Positions 43,141 through 56,190 are shown, numbered from the stretch's first letter. The stretch is 64,000 bases of DNA from Actinernus sp. WN-2022 (GCA_030867875.1 JAOWCC010000019.1:103465006-103529005), one strand, 5' to 3'. Notes: generated from the letters alone by a model not told the origin. Numbers and translations: made by a program.

Positions 43141-45580
43141 ATCTGGAGGAGAAGAGGACCTTGAACATTCAACTCGGCCATAATTATTTATTTATTTATG
43201 CTGAACCCGAGTTGGCTTGCTCGCTTCAATTTGAATTGTGCTATTCGGTTTGCCGATACCAAAACTGCAAATGGTCAAGATGCTATAAATCATACCTGAA
43301 GGCTGAAGAGAAATACATGGATATGAATATTTCAGTGTGAGTTGTGAATTTGTAAACAAACGAGTGAATTCTGTTGGCTTGCTCGCTGTACTGGATTCTG
43401 CTTTTCGCTGACAGTACATACAGATACCGAAACTACAAACAGTAAAACTAAAAGATGACCTGGCTTAAGAGAAACAAGATCTGAGTTTTCTAGATACCCG
43501 TAATCGCCGTATCTTGTGTGAGTTGCGACACTGTGTACATCTTGGTTATACAAATTAACGGATTCAAATTATAAACACTACATTCAGACAGAGAGTTAAT
43601 CTATACCGACACTTTGATATGCCAAGGAACTGGAATATCAACACAGTAGAAGGTGAGGGAAATTTAAAGTACTGACTTCATTGCTGTGTTCAATTAATCT
43701 ACACTGAATTTCTAACGGACCTGAAACAAGGCTGATCAAAGCCAGGACCCGACAAACAAATTATGGCGCTCAATATTTGTTCTCACTTGAAAAATACCCG
43801 GGAAACATAATGTGAATGATCTGAATCGAAGGAACTGCATGGGCTGCATGTACTTTATACACATGCATATATAGTTTATGTTCTAAGAACTGGAATTCAG
43901 TTTATACACATCTGAATAGTAATATTTAATACGTACTTTATATGAAACCCTTTATATATCCTGTAATATAGTGTCCCCAATTAGCTTTACAGCTAAATAC
44001 TATATATTGACACTCAAATAAAGTTCATGTTTGCATGTATGTATGTAAATGTATGTAGCTATAGCCTTGGTTGATTTGTGTTCTACACTAACTTCAATTA
44101 TCGCTTTACACTGTATACCACACAGCAAAATGTGCTACGAATTCTCAAATCAATGCCATAACCATATAAAACACACATGTATACATATAGCCCCATAAGC
44201 ATCGCATCCAATGATTTAATGTTACACAAAGATAATTACAGTTTTATACCCAGATCCATCCCCTTGTAAATTGACATATAAGTCAAGACATCAAAATTTT
44301 CACATTAGTTAAAAAACAAGCACTTTTGATCAGGATTACGTACACCGTCCACATCATTGCAGCAATTTCTCAGCTTTTCAGACTGTTACCACAGTCCTTT
44401 CTCTTTCAAAAAATATGTCGAACGCACTTTGATAATCTATGATTACTTCTAGTATATATATATATACTTTAATTTTAAACTAATACAGGCTATCAGTGTC
44501 AAGCACGGGAAAAGTGAAAACAAAATCACCGATTCACATACTCCGATAATCAGTCTAAACTTTCTGCTCCTTAATCATACCAAAATCTGGATAACTACAG
44601 TTCTTTCAGAGCAGATAATTTTCGTTTCATCATATCGCCAGGAACGTACGAACGCGAGCATGGACTCCGAAACGAGAACTGTTTTACACCGGAAAAGTAA
44701 CCAAGAAAGGTCTACTCGAAGTCTAAACTTTCTGAGTAATGATAGCAAAATGTTGATTTCTTTTTCAGAGCAGATATAAACTCACGTTTCATCATTTGTG
44801 ACCCTATTTGCAAAAACCCGGCATAAAAATTCAACGCAAACGCGTTGTTCACTGATAACGCATTGAGAATGCATTGCAACGCATTCTCGAAGCCTTGTAT
44901 TTCACTTTCAACTAGTTCTGTTTCGTTGTCAACGCGTTGCAATTCATTTTCAACGGGTTGGTAACGGTGACGTTTTGTTTCACTTTAAACACTTGTTGAG
45001 ATCGATGCATTGGTAATTTAAACATCGATGCCACCGTCTTTAACCTGTTAGCGGCTCTTCTGGTTGATTTCCCCCGCTCATTTAGAAAAGCCGCTATCTA
45101 ATCCATCTTCTGCTTGCATGCAAGGCCAAGGCTAAGTAAATATGACCCAGGTCCTATAGCAATAAGATATGCTTTAATACTTTGCATTGGAGTGAACTCT
45201 TCGAGATATATATCGCATTGGAATTCTTGGCTATAGTTTTTGAAACAGAAATGCTCCCAAAATATTCCTTGGCCGTTTCCTAGCCCTGCTAAACTCGAGT
45301 ACTCGTTTGAATACAACCTCCGCTCTTTTGCTGTCTAGACCAGTCGCGCTGTTAACACTCCTGAAAATTAACGTTGTTTTCCGCCATAGACTTTAGATTT
45401 TTCTCTTCACAAGCTGAGACCACTGGCCTCGTTTTGATGCCTTTATGAATTTCTCATAAGTTTTAAGACAAACTCAATAATATCTGCAGAACGGAGTGCA
45501 AGCACCGACGCACACGCAATGTTGTAAAGTTTAATTTTGCTTTAATTTAAATAAACAGTGGCATAATTAACTAAAAGTTG
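43141..45580. other. Intergenic, no gene recognised
   Basis: AT-rich DNA. A partly repeated phrase (GTTGGCTTGCTCGCT near 43210 and 43374) suggests an old local duplication. At 44840-44960 a run of AACGCATTG / CAACGCGTTG variants is present. No exon was supported. Confidence 0.4.
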
Positions 45581-45581
45581 G

Positions 45582-46181
45582 CTAAGGTATGTTAATCACC
45601 GTGGTAAGCAAGTTGCAGCTGATATTTCGAGTGTCAACCTTTATTGGACGAAATGTTTGATCGACATAGGAATTTACGACACCTGTAGCTTCATTTGTGT
45701 TATCATCCCAGATAGGCCATCCAACTTCCTTCTTTGTCGGATGTCTGTATGTTTTGCCTGTTTTCAAGGAGTTTACCTGGCTGCAAGGCTAGCACATTTA
45801 TTTATACATACAAAATACTGCCAAAGCCCTGCTACTTTCTTCTACCGTGTCGCTGAGACATAGCGCTTCATGGTAGTCCAAACAGCCGCTCTCCAGATGG
45901 TCCGCTATAACCCCTAACTCTACGGATCCTTCTACCATCTCTCCACGATAAATAATCAGAATCGTTACCTTGACGAGCGGCGCCATTTCATCATTTGTCG
46001 ACTCGACGATTGGTTGACCTTCAGCTTTTCGGGTGCTTCTTGGTGCAACAGATTCATTGTTTTCTGGGGTTAGAGTTCTTTGTATTTCAGAATATTGTTT
46101 TTCTTTAGAAAAGAAAAGTTCTCTTTGTTTTACGTCCCGTGGTGACCTGTAACACCAAGAAACCCCCAGCTTTTCCATCAA
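45582..46181 (-). CDS. Possible exons of an unrecognised protein
   Basis: The frame 46181-45798 (MMEKLGVSWCYRSPRDVKQR, TPENNESVAPRSTRK, YRGEMVEGSVELGVIADHLE, YHEALCLSDTVEESSRALAV) has protein-like composition. It can leave through a strong donor TTT|GTATGT near 45811. A second frame at 45767-45582 (YRHPTKKEVGWPIWDDN, DQTFRPIKVDTRN) follows on the same strand. No family is recognised, and the acceptor joining the two was not established. It could equally be old transposon coding sequence. Confidence 0.3.
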
Positions 46182-46454
46182 TTCATGGTTGTTTGGTTGT
46201 TTTAGATTTTATGAATCGTCCTTTCTTCATAGAACGTCGCTTCCGATCTTCTATAGCTATTTCGAACTGTCCCATCCTTTTATCAGTGTAACTACATTAT
46301 TTAAGCATTCATCCAAGTACAATGACAATTTATTTATTTACGAAACAAGTCCGAATGATTACAATCCTGAGTCGCGGGATTATATACAACCTGACCCGTC
46401 CGTGGGGTGATACTGCTGACGCGATATGCGCAGAACGGTGTGTACGTTGACATT

Positions 46455-48370
46455 AGTAGCTCATTGACATTATTATTTAAATCTACATTTTTTAGGCCGT
46501 TGCTAGGGAAACTTTACAGCCTCATGAAACTGTGAATCTTATAGCATTGTCAACAATTATCACGTTGACTCCTTGGGTTAAGTTTTCCAATTTGAGATGT
46601 CATCAAGTGACGTTGTATGTTACGTCACCGAAATCACAAAATTCCTTAGGCCTACGGCAAACGTCGAACTAACCATGAACTTAATTCAGTCGAACCTATT
46701 AATTTTGAAATAGGCTCATGGATAGTACGACGATTGCCGCAATTGAGATCGACCTATTCAATAGGTACGAGTCCAGCATGAGGTTCGAGTAGCCATCCAA
46801 GTCGGGAAATACGACTCTGGTGCGACTTTACGGCAAACGTCGTTCTTAACACACGCCGAACTAAATTCATAAATTATGTACAATAATAAATAAATCATAC
46901 AAATAGTATGGATTGCGCCAAAACCGTGAAAACAACATCTCCCCCATCTCTCAAACATTGATCCCCCCTGGTGAGCATGCGCTGTACAAAGGCGATTTCG
47001 AACGCGAAATGGCGGCCTATCGGAAGTGATTGCCGCATGACACTCCGGAAATGTGTAGTTCGTGCTTTAACGTCACAAAATACATTTGCCTTAAATGCGA
47101 AATGCCCTTTCGTAATAAATACTCAGTATTCGAAAGTAATGAAGACGTGTCTGGCTGGAATGCCGCCGGCAGAAGCATTGGCTATTGCGAATGTTGAGAT
47201 ATAGCTCGCTTTGAAACGCTTCTACCATATGAAGTCAAACCATCGAGAATGTCGTTGAAAACTGCGGCATGATCGACTATTAACAGAGGTTTCAATGTGT
47301 GAATTGCAACCGCTAGAAACATGGCCAATAACGCCACTTGCAGTGGCAACCATCGTCTCCTATACACGGCACCGAGTGCTGTGTAGAACGCCATTCTTCT
47401 GTTTCTGTTTTGGACAATCATTTTCCACAGAAAGGCCTTTCTTTAATATATTCGACCGAGCGCTGAATTTCGCCATATCACAAACCGCGGGCGAAAAGTG
47501 AAATGCGCCAGGTTATGTGTTAGTTCCCGTGATTTAATTAGGCGCAAGTGAATTAAGATCGACATAACGGTTCGACGTTTGCTGCCACGTCGGCCCTAAG
47601 TCGATCTTCTACCGAACCTATTTTTTTAATAGGATTTCGACGTTTGCCGTAGGCCTAACTTTCCGTAGATTTTGATGCTACTCTTAATTTAGGAATTTGT
47701 ACTGAAGCTATGCCCAAAGATGCAGAAACCAGTGCATGCGTTTACCATTACGACAACACTTTTTATTCCAAATTTAAGATTATTTTGCAAATGAAAAGCA
47801 ACAGCTTTGGCATTTATTGTCAGTTTCCAAAATCCATGCTCGGGTTTGTGCAAAACGTGGTCAATAACATTTTAACATGAAAAAATGGCCGTAAGTGAAG
47901 AAATCAACGCATGCGCAATTGTGCCTGTTTTTGTTGCACGCGCCAGGAACCCATTTCGCGGTAAATTTAAGAGCGAATAGAAGTGGAGCTAAAATTAGAC
48001 TGAGACTCGACGAGTTTCACTTGAAGTTCAATCTCGTGGCATTCAAAACAGCTTGGTTTCCGACATGCACTGGGTTTCAACTGATCACAACTTTACGCTT
48101 GCGGTTTTTTTGTGAGCTATAATACTCGAATTATTTTAAAATAATTTCCCTTTCTCTAGATTCAATTACAATTGCCTTTCGATCCCTATATCCTGAACGA
48201 CTTCTTCAACATTGTCTGATTGAGTATTACTTTCACACGATAGTATCAAGGTTTTCGTTTTCCAGCGACATTGCCATTGGCGCCCGACACGACTTGCTTT
48301 CTACTTTTGAACACTTTTCATTCATTCACGAAAACCTTTCAGGTTTACATACTTTAGTGTGTACACGTAG
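46455..48370 (+). repeat. Dispersed repeat, copy 2, interrupted
   Basis: It carries the same ordered blocks as 9120-10430 (ATTGACATTATTATTTAAAT, GTTGCTAGGGAAA, CATCAAGTGACG, ACGCATGCGCAA, TTTCACACGATA, TTTTCCAGCGACATT, AAAACCTTTCAGGT). After about 46645 the match stops and resumes near 47690, because a 1-kb element has inserted. Confidence 0.75.
46649..47655. mobile_element. 1-kb TIR element flanked by TA
   Basis: The left GGCCTACGGCAAACGTCGAA is matched inverted by the right TTCGACGTTTGCCGTAGGCC. TA lies directly outside on both sides, the target typical of Tc1/mariner-like elements. Subterminal CGAACCTATT...AATAGG motifs occur at both ends. Frames at 46971-47204 (+) and 47182-47421 (-) show no transposase motif. 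It interrupts the dispersed repeat copy. Confidence 0.8.
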
Positions 48371-50413
48371 AAAACGTATATACAAGCATTTGAAAGTATT
48401 AAAACTACCGAGTGACCACCATGCACGCATAAAATGCACTGATCTGCTCCCGCGAGCATACCAAGTCAACGGTGTTGCATAGCAACGAAATATGTCAATG
48501 AGCCCTTATAAGCCTGATTCACACTATAATAGCAATATAAACATAAGCACAAGCAACATACGCAGACGCAGCAATCACATCTGTTAGAAGCACAAGAGTA
48601 CATAGTCTCCGTCTGCGTATGTTGCTCAAAACATTTGAACATTGTTGTAACATGATTCTTGCTCGTTAGCAGACGATATTGCACCAGCATTTTTTGTTGG
48701 ATGAAATGTTTGAATATAAATTCATCCAGCAAAATACATTGACTCGACATCGTCCAACATAGGATGTATAGCCTGCGGACAGGCTCAAATGAGGATTACT
48801 ACGCTACAATGGTCCATCATTAGGCTTGGTTCATGCCGACTAAATCCATCAATTGGAGCAAAGGATAATAATTGGAAAGCTTTGTTAAAAAATATTGATT
48901 TCCACTGCCGATCTTCTCAAAAATTATTAATCAATTGCCAAAACTGAAAAATTGTACAGAAAGAAAATATTTTGGGAACATGAATGTACAAAATAATTTC
49001 ATTATAACATTTAATATTATAATACGCTACAAATATAATTGTTGTCTCACTTCATGTCATAATATATATCTCCAGTGGATTCAGTGCCTTATTTTCAAGG
49101 TCTACAAATGTATGCATTTACTATTGTGATAAAGACAAACAAAGAAACATTACTCAAGGATAAAGTCAGATGATCTGAATTGGGGCAACAAACATGAAAT
49201 ATTGTGTTTTTTTATGTATACAGCTCGGTGTTGAAACAATTTGCTTTTACAAGAAAACTGAGTAATGAGAAATAATTTTGACCATGCAGGAATGGACCTC
49301 CATAGCTAGATTATATTGCAGAGAAGCTACAGGTTTGTTAAGTCCTCTTTGTAACTACAAGGCTTTATAAAATATATCTCACCTGAGATAAAAGTTTTAA
49401 CTCAGCTTGAACTAGAACTCCAGGAATTCAGGTATCAGGTCGTCCCATCTACTGTGGTGTTGTGGCATGGCAGTGATGGCCGATCTACGTGCATGGCTCA
49501 GTCTGTGCAGGCGAGGGCATTTGGTTTATTTGTTGGATAACGCTGCCCAGTGACCTTTAATTGCAGTGGAGGAAAAAACTACATTAGCCACATTTACATT
49601 GATCCGGTAATCAATAGTGCGTTTATATGTAATTATGCATATTAGATGAAAAACTACTGAAACGAAACTATATTTTCCAGTGTACACTTTCTCTTTTGAA
49701 CTTCTGTTTCAACTCTTTCTGGAATCCCTGTGGACATTACTCTTTCACATTTTTTTTGTCCTTTGGTTTGGTTCAAGTTTACATACCGAAAGCCGAAATG
49801 TAGTGATTTTGTATTGATTCACTATATCTCTCTTTGTCATAATTTTGTGAAGTAAACAGAGACATGCAGGTATATTTTCAAGGAAAATGCCATCATTTAA
49901 TTTACAGTATTTCAATACATCATCATGTATAGCTAGGTTCGTGAAGAGCAGTTTAAAATTAATTACCGTATTCTAGAGTTAAAGAGATAATGGCTAACAT
50001 ATTTAGACCACGTGCAACACAGTTAGACTTCAAGTACTCAGTTAATGACATGAGACAGCTCTGCTAACATCATATTTTGAACTAACCTTATAAATATTGT
50101 ATGGATCCTTCAACAGGTATGTATACGTGATATCATGTAGTTGTTGTAAAGAAATCAAGTGAAAATTGAGTTTCTGAATATATGTTTTGAGTTGAGTATG
50201 TGTTGAGTGATGAAATCCCAGTGACATTGCCCGCATTGGATTTGGAGTGTTGTGGAAAACCTCGGGACAAACTTTTGAAAAAACACGACACTTAACGGCT
50301 CCGCATTCATGCTAATGCAGTCGCACGATACTTTTTTGTAGTCGATATAGCCCCAAACTACATAATAGACTCATCTAATATAAAATAATAATAACTAAAT
50401 CTTTTATTTGTGA
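48371..50413. other. Intergenic, no gene recognised
   Basis: The only structure is a short inverted pair: CATACGCAGACG at 48558-48569 and CGTCTGCGTATG at 48611-48622. No coding or RNA gene is supported. Confidence 0.4.
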
Positions 50414-50584
50414 TGGGGGCCTGCTTTTACACACTCCCACTACATTAACTGTTTTGGACACACTATGTCAGTATGTGCTCGACTCACGGTTGATTTTTTA
50501 TGGAGGGAGGAAAACCGGAGAACCCTGACCGGAGAAAAACCCTCGAATGCAGATAAGAAATCACCAACAAACCTAACTCACACC
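50414..50584 (-). repeat. SINE body lacking its tRNA head
   Basis: GGGCCTGCTTTTAC, AACTGTTTTGGACACAC, GGAGAAAAACCCTCGAATGC and AACAAACCTAACTCACA match the non-tRNA body of the SINE at 63503-63745, in the same orientation. The match stops just before the tRNA-like part, so this is a 5'-truncated copy. Confidence 0.75.
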
Positions 50585-52029
50585 TTGACATTTGTATAAA
50601 CCTGCCAGTAATAGATTTTCTTCCAATACACTTGACTGAGCGGTAGCATTCACTCCTTTAATTACTCTTTAGGTTTTAGCATGTTGGAATTGTGAATGAA
50701 CTATTTGATTTCACTGTTATACCTTGTATTTTTTCTCATATTTTAAACATCAAGAAGTTGAATATTATTTTCCTTGGCCTTAGTGACAAACTTGACAGGA
50801 ATGCGGAATGGCACGATATGGGCTTTATCAGTTTATGGCAGCGTTTCTCTGATTCCGAAACGACTCCACTCGACTCAAATCGAAAACTGACAGCCATATC
50901 ATTATCAGGCGTGTGTAAAGTTACACTTACAGACAATAATTTTGAACAATGTAGAAAGGTAATCTTATCAAGTTCAATTATAAGAAGCTTAGTCTTATGA
51001 GTTATGTAATTCTGTAAATTTTACTGTTCGACACGGAAAATATTAAAGTAAATTAAACTACAATTTTCAAAAACGGCTCAAGTTTTAAAACTACTTTATA
51101 AGACTAAGAGGTTTAGACTTTAGTTGCTCATCATACGTCTGGTCCTAGATTTCTGTTTTAAAATAACACTTAACATGACTAAAATGTTATATAACTCATT
51201 AACTGAAGACTACGAGATGCCAATGATAGATAATTCATTGAAAATCAAAGAATGGGTGGCTAGCTTTCATTGTCAGTGACAGTGTATGCAGTGCATGCAT
51301 GTTTAGATTTTCAAACCCGCGCTCGCTGACAGTGGCAATTAACGTCTTCAGTATTTTACACTGTTAGCGAAAAAGCTACCAAATTTTTCGCGAGTATTTA
51401 ATACATAACGTACAACAAAAACAAATTAGCTGCCTTCTGTATTTCTTACCTTTTCCTGGTTTGCAGAACGACTTCAGTTCTCCGTCCTTTCGTAGATCTC
51501 GTCAATGAACCACAAACATACAGAACTTCTAAAACTGTGCCGCGTACGAGAATTAAAAGCGCGCGAAAACATCAGCATAGAAACGAGGCACAAAATGGAG
51601 GCATGCTGGGAAATCCTCAAGAACTCAGATATGCGCTCGTTGACATTATTCTTATTCCGGAATAACACTATTCAGGAATGTCCCAAACGACTGGAACGTG
51701 CCCTTAGATAACTTCTTTCAAAAGTTCTTGTCATACCAAACTTCGCACCGTAGAAAATTTGATCTCGGCCGAACTCAGTTCTTACTGTTGTCCATATCGA
51801 CGCCGATAAAGTCATCACAAACAATTAGCAAACAGTTTGTGATGTGTCCAAGTCAATATAACACGTGTAAAAAGATAGAGCTGGTTCTATCTTTACGTTG
51901 CTATCGATCGGCGACCGCGATCGCAACGCAACGTAAAATGTATTCCCATCAGTTTAACTCGGTCACATCGCAAACTCATTTGCGATGGCTTTACGTCGAT
52001 ATGGAAAACAACCCGTTAAGTTAGCTTCT
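50585..52029. other. Intergenic, no gene recognised
   Basis: Open frames at 50692-51000 (+), 51505-51711 (+) and 51698-52024 (+) have no domain or splice support. Confidence 0.4.
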
Positions 52030-52620
52030 CGCCGATGAGATCTCGCATCAGTTACATACGAGAATCTCGCACGAGATCTCGTTATACTCACCGAGACTTT
52101 ATATTCTCCGTTTTTAGGTACGGAAGCAACTGTTATTTAACAAGTCGCGGTCTGTGGATTTCGCCTCGATCCGCTTGTAAGATACTCGGTGGCATCTTGG
52201 AATGTTTTGCCGGAGGAGTTCGCAATTCCAGCATATGCATTGATCGCTAGGTGGTTTAATTAAAAATTCATATAAATCGCCGAGATAGACACAAAGTCCG
52301 TGATATTTTGACAAACTTGCATTCTTCTCTGGTACTATACTTCCGGCCAAGAAGGCCTTAATTTACTTGGCCAAGATCTATATTAGTTACACTCGGAAAC
52401 ATCTTGGCGACTGGGTTATCGCTATTTTTCTAAGATCTTCATATTTTAACGTTGTTTCGGCAAGGCAAGATTTCGCATTCTTTACTCTCGGCCGAGAAAT
52501 TTTATCTCGGCAAGATCTCGCAATCCCCCCCCCGCCGAGATCTCGCTATTTGCCAGTATCTCGGCGAGATCTCGCATTCAAACGTTGGCCAAGAATTTGT
52601 AATCTCGGCCGAGATTTTAA
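52030..52620. repeat. Degenerate repeat of CGAGATCTCG-type palindromes
   Basis: About a dozen palindromic or half-palindromic motifs (GAGATCTCG, CGGCGAGATCTCGC, TCTCGGCCGAGA, CTCGGCAAGATCTCG) are spaced irregularly, in dense clusters at 52035-52085 and 52490-52620. They have no coding function. It resembles a decayed short tandem repeat. Confidence 0.65.
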
Positions 52621-52861
52621 CGAGAGGTTAAATAAATAAATATAACCATTTACAGCACAATTAATTTACTAATATCAGTCATGCTATGTAATAATTCTTC
52701 CCATATCAGTTATACACAATTTCTTTAGATTTTCCCATGCATTTCTAATAAAAATATTTTCCCATATATTTGGCCAATTATACATGTATGACCGCCACAT
52801 GCACATAAACCAACATTTTCTGCCCCACATTATTTTAGGTATAGGCTTATATAGTTTAGTA

Positions 52862-53205
52862 ATATTCTCCCATCATATTTGGCCATATATGGCCCATATA
52901 TGGCCCACATAAACCCGCATTTCCCCCATATTATTTTAGGTAGTTTATTTTGGTCCATATTTTACCCACATTTGGATCCAGATATGGCCCAGATATGGCC
53001 CATATATCCATATTTCCCCCATATTTCTGTATTTTGGGTCCATATATGGCCCAGATATACCCCTATGTTCCCCTATTTCCCCCACATAATATGGTAAGAC
53101 AAAATTTTGGGCCCACATATGGCCCATATATCAGCTCTGCTGCTCCATATTATTTCCATATATGGCCCATATATGGCCCATATATTACCCACATTAAACC
53201 CATAT
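52862..53205. repeat. CArG-box-rich repeat (CCATATATGG), copy 2
   Basis: It shares TATGGCCCATATATGGCCCA and TATTACCCACATTAAACCCA with 42250-42660 in the same orientation, and has at least five perfect CCATATATGG decamers. A LINE fragment starts directly after it at 53207. The repeat could therefore be the 5' part of that retroelement copy or its insertion target. Confidence 0.75.
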
Positions 53206-53206
53206 T

Positions 53207-53760
53207 ACTTACCCTTCATCCAGATAAGAGAAAGTTTATTTTATTCCATCCTAGCCGTAAGAAACCTAATCTTGATAATGTTGCTGTTACCCTTGATGGA
53301 CATAGCATTGACAGAGTTATTCAATCCAAATTTTTAGGTATAATTATCCACCAAAATTTGTTATGGACACCCCATATTCAGGTTATTACCACTAAAATTT
53401 CCAGAACAATAGGTATTTTACTGAAATCTAGACATTTTTTTGGGACTAGCACATTCTCTTCCACTATTTAAGCAACTAAACATCTTGAACATTTACGACA
53501 TCTTCAAATATCAAATCAGCTGTTTTATATTTCTACATACAAAAAAATATTTACCTCAACCTATTGCTTCACTTTTTAATTTCAATGCTGAAACCCATCA
53601 TTATCATATATAATCTTCACATCACGTCCCATAAATACTCATTTTCTCTTAGATCACAAGGCCCAATAATCTGGAATGCAATACCTTACCAATTCGTAAT
53701 TCATTAAAAAAATTCAACTACAAACGATTATTGAAGGATTACTACTTGTCACAATAAAGG
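53207..53760 (+). pseudogene. LINE retrotransposon fragment: reverse transcriptase 3' end
   Basis: The frame 53219-53471 encodes KRKFILFHPSRK, VTLDGHSIDRVIQSKFLGII, NLLWTPHIQVITTKISRTIG, the standard LINE RT thumb 'FLG-W--HI--I--KI-K--G'. After a frameshift near 53465 another frame continues with FRSQGPIIWN-like residues (53640-53680) and ends in an ITTCHNKG-like tail. It is truncated at the 5' end and inactive. Confidence 0.75.
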
Positions 53761-53818
53761 AGTATACAAATATGTTAATACACAAATAAGAGTGGTTCCA
53801 ATATACATGTACCTGGCA

Positions 53819-54113
53819 AACTAAGGGATGTACCATTTGAAAATGTATTTGGGGGGGGGGGGGGGGGTACCCATTTTTTGTTCTATTTTTTTAGGACTTC
53901 TATTGTTGCAAGAATATTTTTTTGGGCATCGGACCTTGCACAATTATTTTAAAGGCATTCAGTATTTAGCTAACAAACAAAGTTTCACCCTTTTTTTTAT
54001 GGGTGATGTTAGCTCACTCAATTTTTATGTGCAAATTCGGCTTGCTTTTTTTTTGGGGGGGGGGGGGGATATGCAGTACCCCCTATAAATTTTCAAATGG
54101 TATGTCCCTAAGT
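53819..54113 (+). mobile_element. MITE with poly-G tracts and CTNAGGGA ends
   Basis: The left CTAAGGGATGTACCATTTGA is matched inverted by the right TCAAATGGTATGTCCCTAAG. Each end is followed inward by a poly-G or poly-C tract (53850-53867; 54056-54068). The interior shares CGGACCTTGCAC(A)A with the copy at 40283-40553. No coding capacity. Confidence 0.85.
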
Positions 54114-54439
54114 TTATTGTATGCATCAAAGAAACAAGAAAACACAATATTTTGTAATTAGTGCATAAAGTACAGAGATGGTTGCCAATATTTATTGAAA
54201 CAACTCTTAGATGTATGCTAGTGGGAATGTATGCTAGTGGGATCATGCTTTCTCATTTTCCAATTAGCATATAACATCACTATGTAGTTAGCCTAAGAGA
54301 CCACCCTCTGACAGTACAAAAATGTTTTGGAATGAAAATACAATGAAGGTGGTGTACACTTGACAGAAAATAGAGACCCTTTGTACTGAACATACATGTA
54401 ATTATAACTCCTGGTAACATTTTTTTGAGTGCTGATTTT

Positions 54440-54951
54440 ACATTCAGCTGTTTCTGAATCCCATGCTTATATCGCCCATCTGGGGAGGGATACGACCTTT
54501 GAATAGACAAAACTGCACAGGATGGCACTACCTTTCTGTTCCCCTTTCCTGCAAAAGAACAAATTGTCTGTAAGCTGCCTTGCAGAAACTTTCCATGGTG
54601 AAGTTGAAGTCATCTGCTCTTATATTGACACCGAGCCTTTATACACACTTCGAGGTTTAAGCCATATCCAAACATATGTTGGTAAAACTATGAAATCTGG
54701 TAATGCAGTTTATTACTCTCTTGCAACACACATTTTCTATTTCACTGTCCATTGGACGACAAACTCAACATTTGCACCATTGAGGGGTCTCATTATCAGG
54801 ACTAGGAGACGAAGTGGGTCTATCTTGCTCCTTCATTATGTTTTTGGCAAAATCAAGGCTGCCTCTTCCCATTGACAGTAAATTTAACAGCAAATAATCC
54901 TTCTGTTCAGTGTCTAATGAAGCTAGAAATCCCTGAAGATGATACAAGAGT
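54440..54951 (-). pseudogene. P2X7-type intracellular Cys-rich domain, decayed
   Basis: After an acceptor CATTTTAG, the minus strand encodes FLASLDTEQKDYLLLNLL, SMGRGSLDF and TPQWCKC, then VCRPMDSEIENVCCKRV, RFHSFTNICLDMA, FCKAAYRQFVLLQ. After a frame change near 54530 come MPSCAVLSIQRSYPSPDGRY. This is the order of the zinc-binding module found at the C-terminus of the P2X7 receptor and, as a stand-alone domain, in many invertebrate proteins: WCxCG-C-PM...E-x-VCC...YR-FV...-IPSC-V--IR--YP...G-Y. An in-frame TGA replaces the residue after WCKC (54767-54765), two TAA codons follow, and a frameshift lies near the end, so it is not functional. Its gene may begin at 57213. Confidence 0.8.
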
Positions 54952-56190
54952 CTAAAATGGTTAGGTTTTTTTTTCTGGTAAACTCTGGTTTTTATAACAA
55001 CAATAATTATTCTTTATATATGGGATGCCTGAAGTAGCTTAGGTTTCTTTTTTCCTTACATTTCTTGTGACAGTGTAATACAAAAAATGACTGAAGTTGA
55101 TCTAAACAGTATAAATATACTTGTGGATTTTATTTACTGCAACAATTAAAGAACTCGGAGAAACATTGGATATTATTACGGTGAAAATCCAACAAATGTA
55201 GCAGAGTGTAGGAATATCAAGACAAGCCTGGTAATTTTAGGATTCAAGTTCTCTATAAAAAAGCTTGACATGTGCACAACATAGAAAATGTAATAATACG
55301 GATGGATTTTTGGTGAGCCATACAGAGAAAGAAGGTAATTTAGATCTGTAGTTTCTCCGTTTATGAAAGTATTATAAACTGGTAATCATGCAAATATAAA
55401 AAAGTTCAAAAGCCAGTGTCAACCATGAAATAAAGTCTGGCTGATACTGATAACTTTTTGTCTCTGTATTAACTATTATTAAAACTGACACGAGCCGTTT
55501 ACCTGAATTTGTGACTGAGGTTTGCATCTCATTCTCAAACTGAACTGACGGGAGCAACTTGTCCAACTACTGGTTCATTTGTATTCTTGCTACGCTATAG
55601 ACAAGGGCACCCAACGAGTACTTTTTGAAATTCGATTGAAACCAGTTGTCTGCAGCTTATCTAGCCATTTTAAGGCGCCTACTATGTCTTTTGACGTATT
55701 CTAGAAAGCTATATTAGCTGTTCGGATTATGTTCTAGGTGGAAATCGCATCAACCGAAAATACTATGGCAAAATATTCCCGGCCTACGAATTTGTTAGTA
55801 GTCTAGAACATAACAAGAATTTTCTAGCCCAAGTAACTTCATGTTGCAAAGTTTTGTGGAGGTACGAATTTTTTAGGGATTCTTTTTTCCTGTTCTGACT
55901 CTATTGATCAAACGAATTGGGACGTACGAATATTTTAGGGGAAACCTTTTAGTCTCCCTTCAGTCTTCTATAATTTTCTAGGGATTGAAAACAAATTTTC
56001 TAGCCAGTATTTCAGAAAACAATTTTCTAGGGACATTTTTTTCAAATCCGAAAGTTTTAGGCTAACTTACTCTCCCGAACAGATTTTAACCGAAAACTTC
56101 GTTGTGTGCCCTTGTATAGATAGACTTGCTCCAAGTCGAACTCGCAGAGTCACTGGGTAAGCTCACAGACTGTGTATATTAGAGCGGTTT
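54952..56190. other. No gene recognised (possible intron of the P2X7-like pseudogene)
   Basis: At 55780-56080 there are several variants of (A)ATTTTCTAG(G/C) and TACGAATNTTTTAGGG (for example 55793, 55866, 55925, 55972, 56000, 56022), a loose internal repeat. No exon was supported. Confidence 0.4.

Noticed and set aside
53828..54088. Plus-strand frame in the poly-G MITE
   Set aside because: Lies entirely within a MITE with inverted ends; no homology signal.
54522..54875. Plus-strand frame of 117 codons
   Set aside because: It is antisense to the P2X7-type domain, whose conserved residues are on the minus strand.
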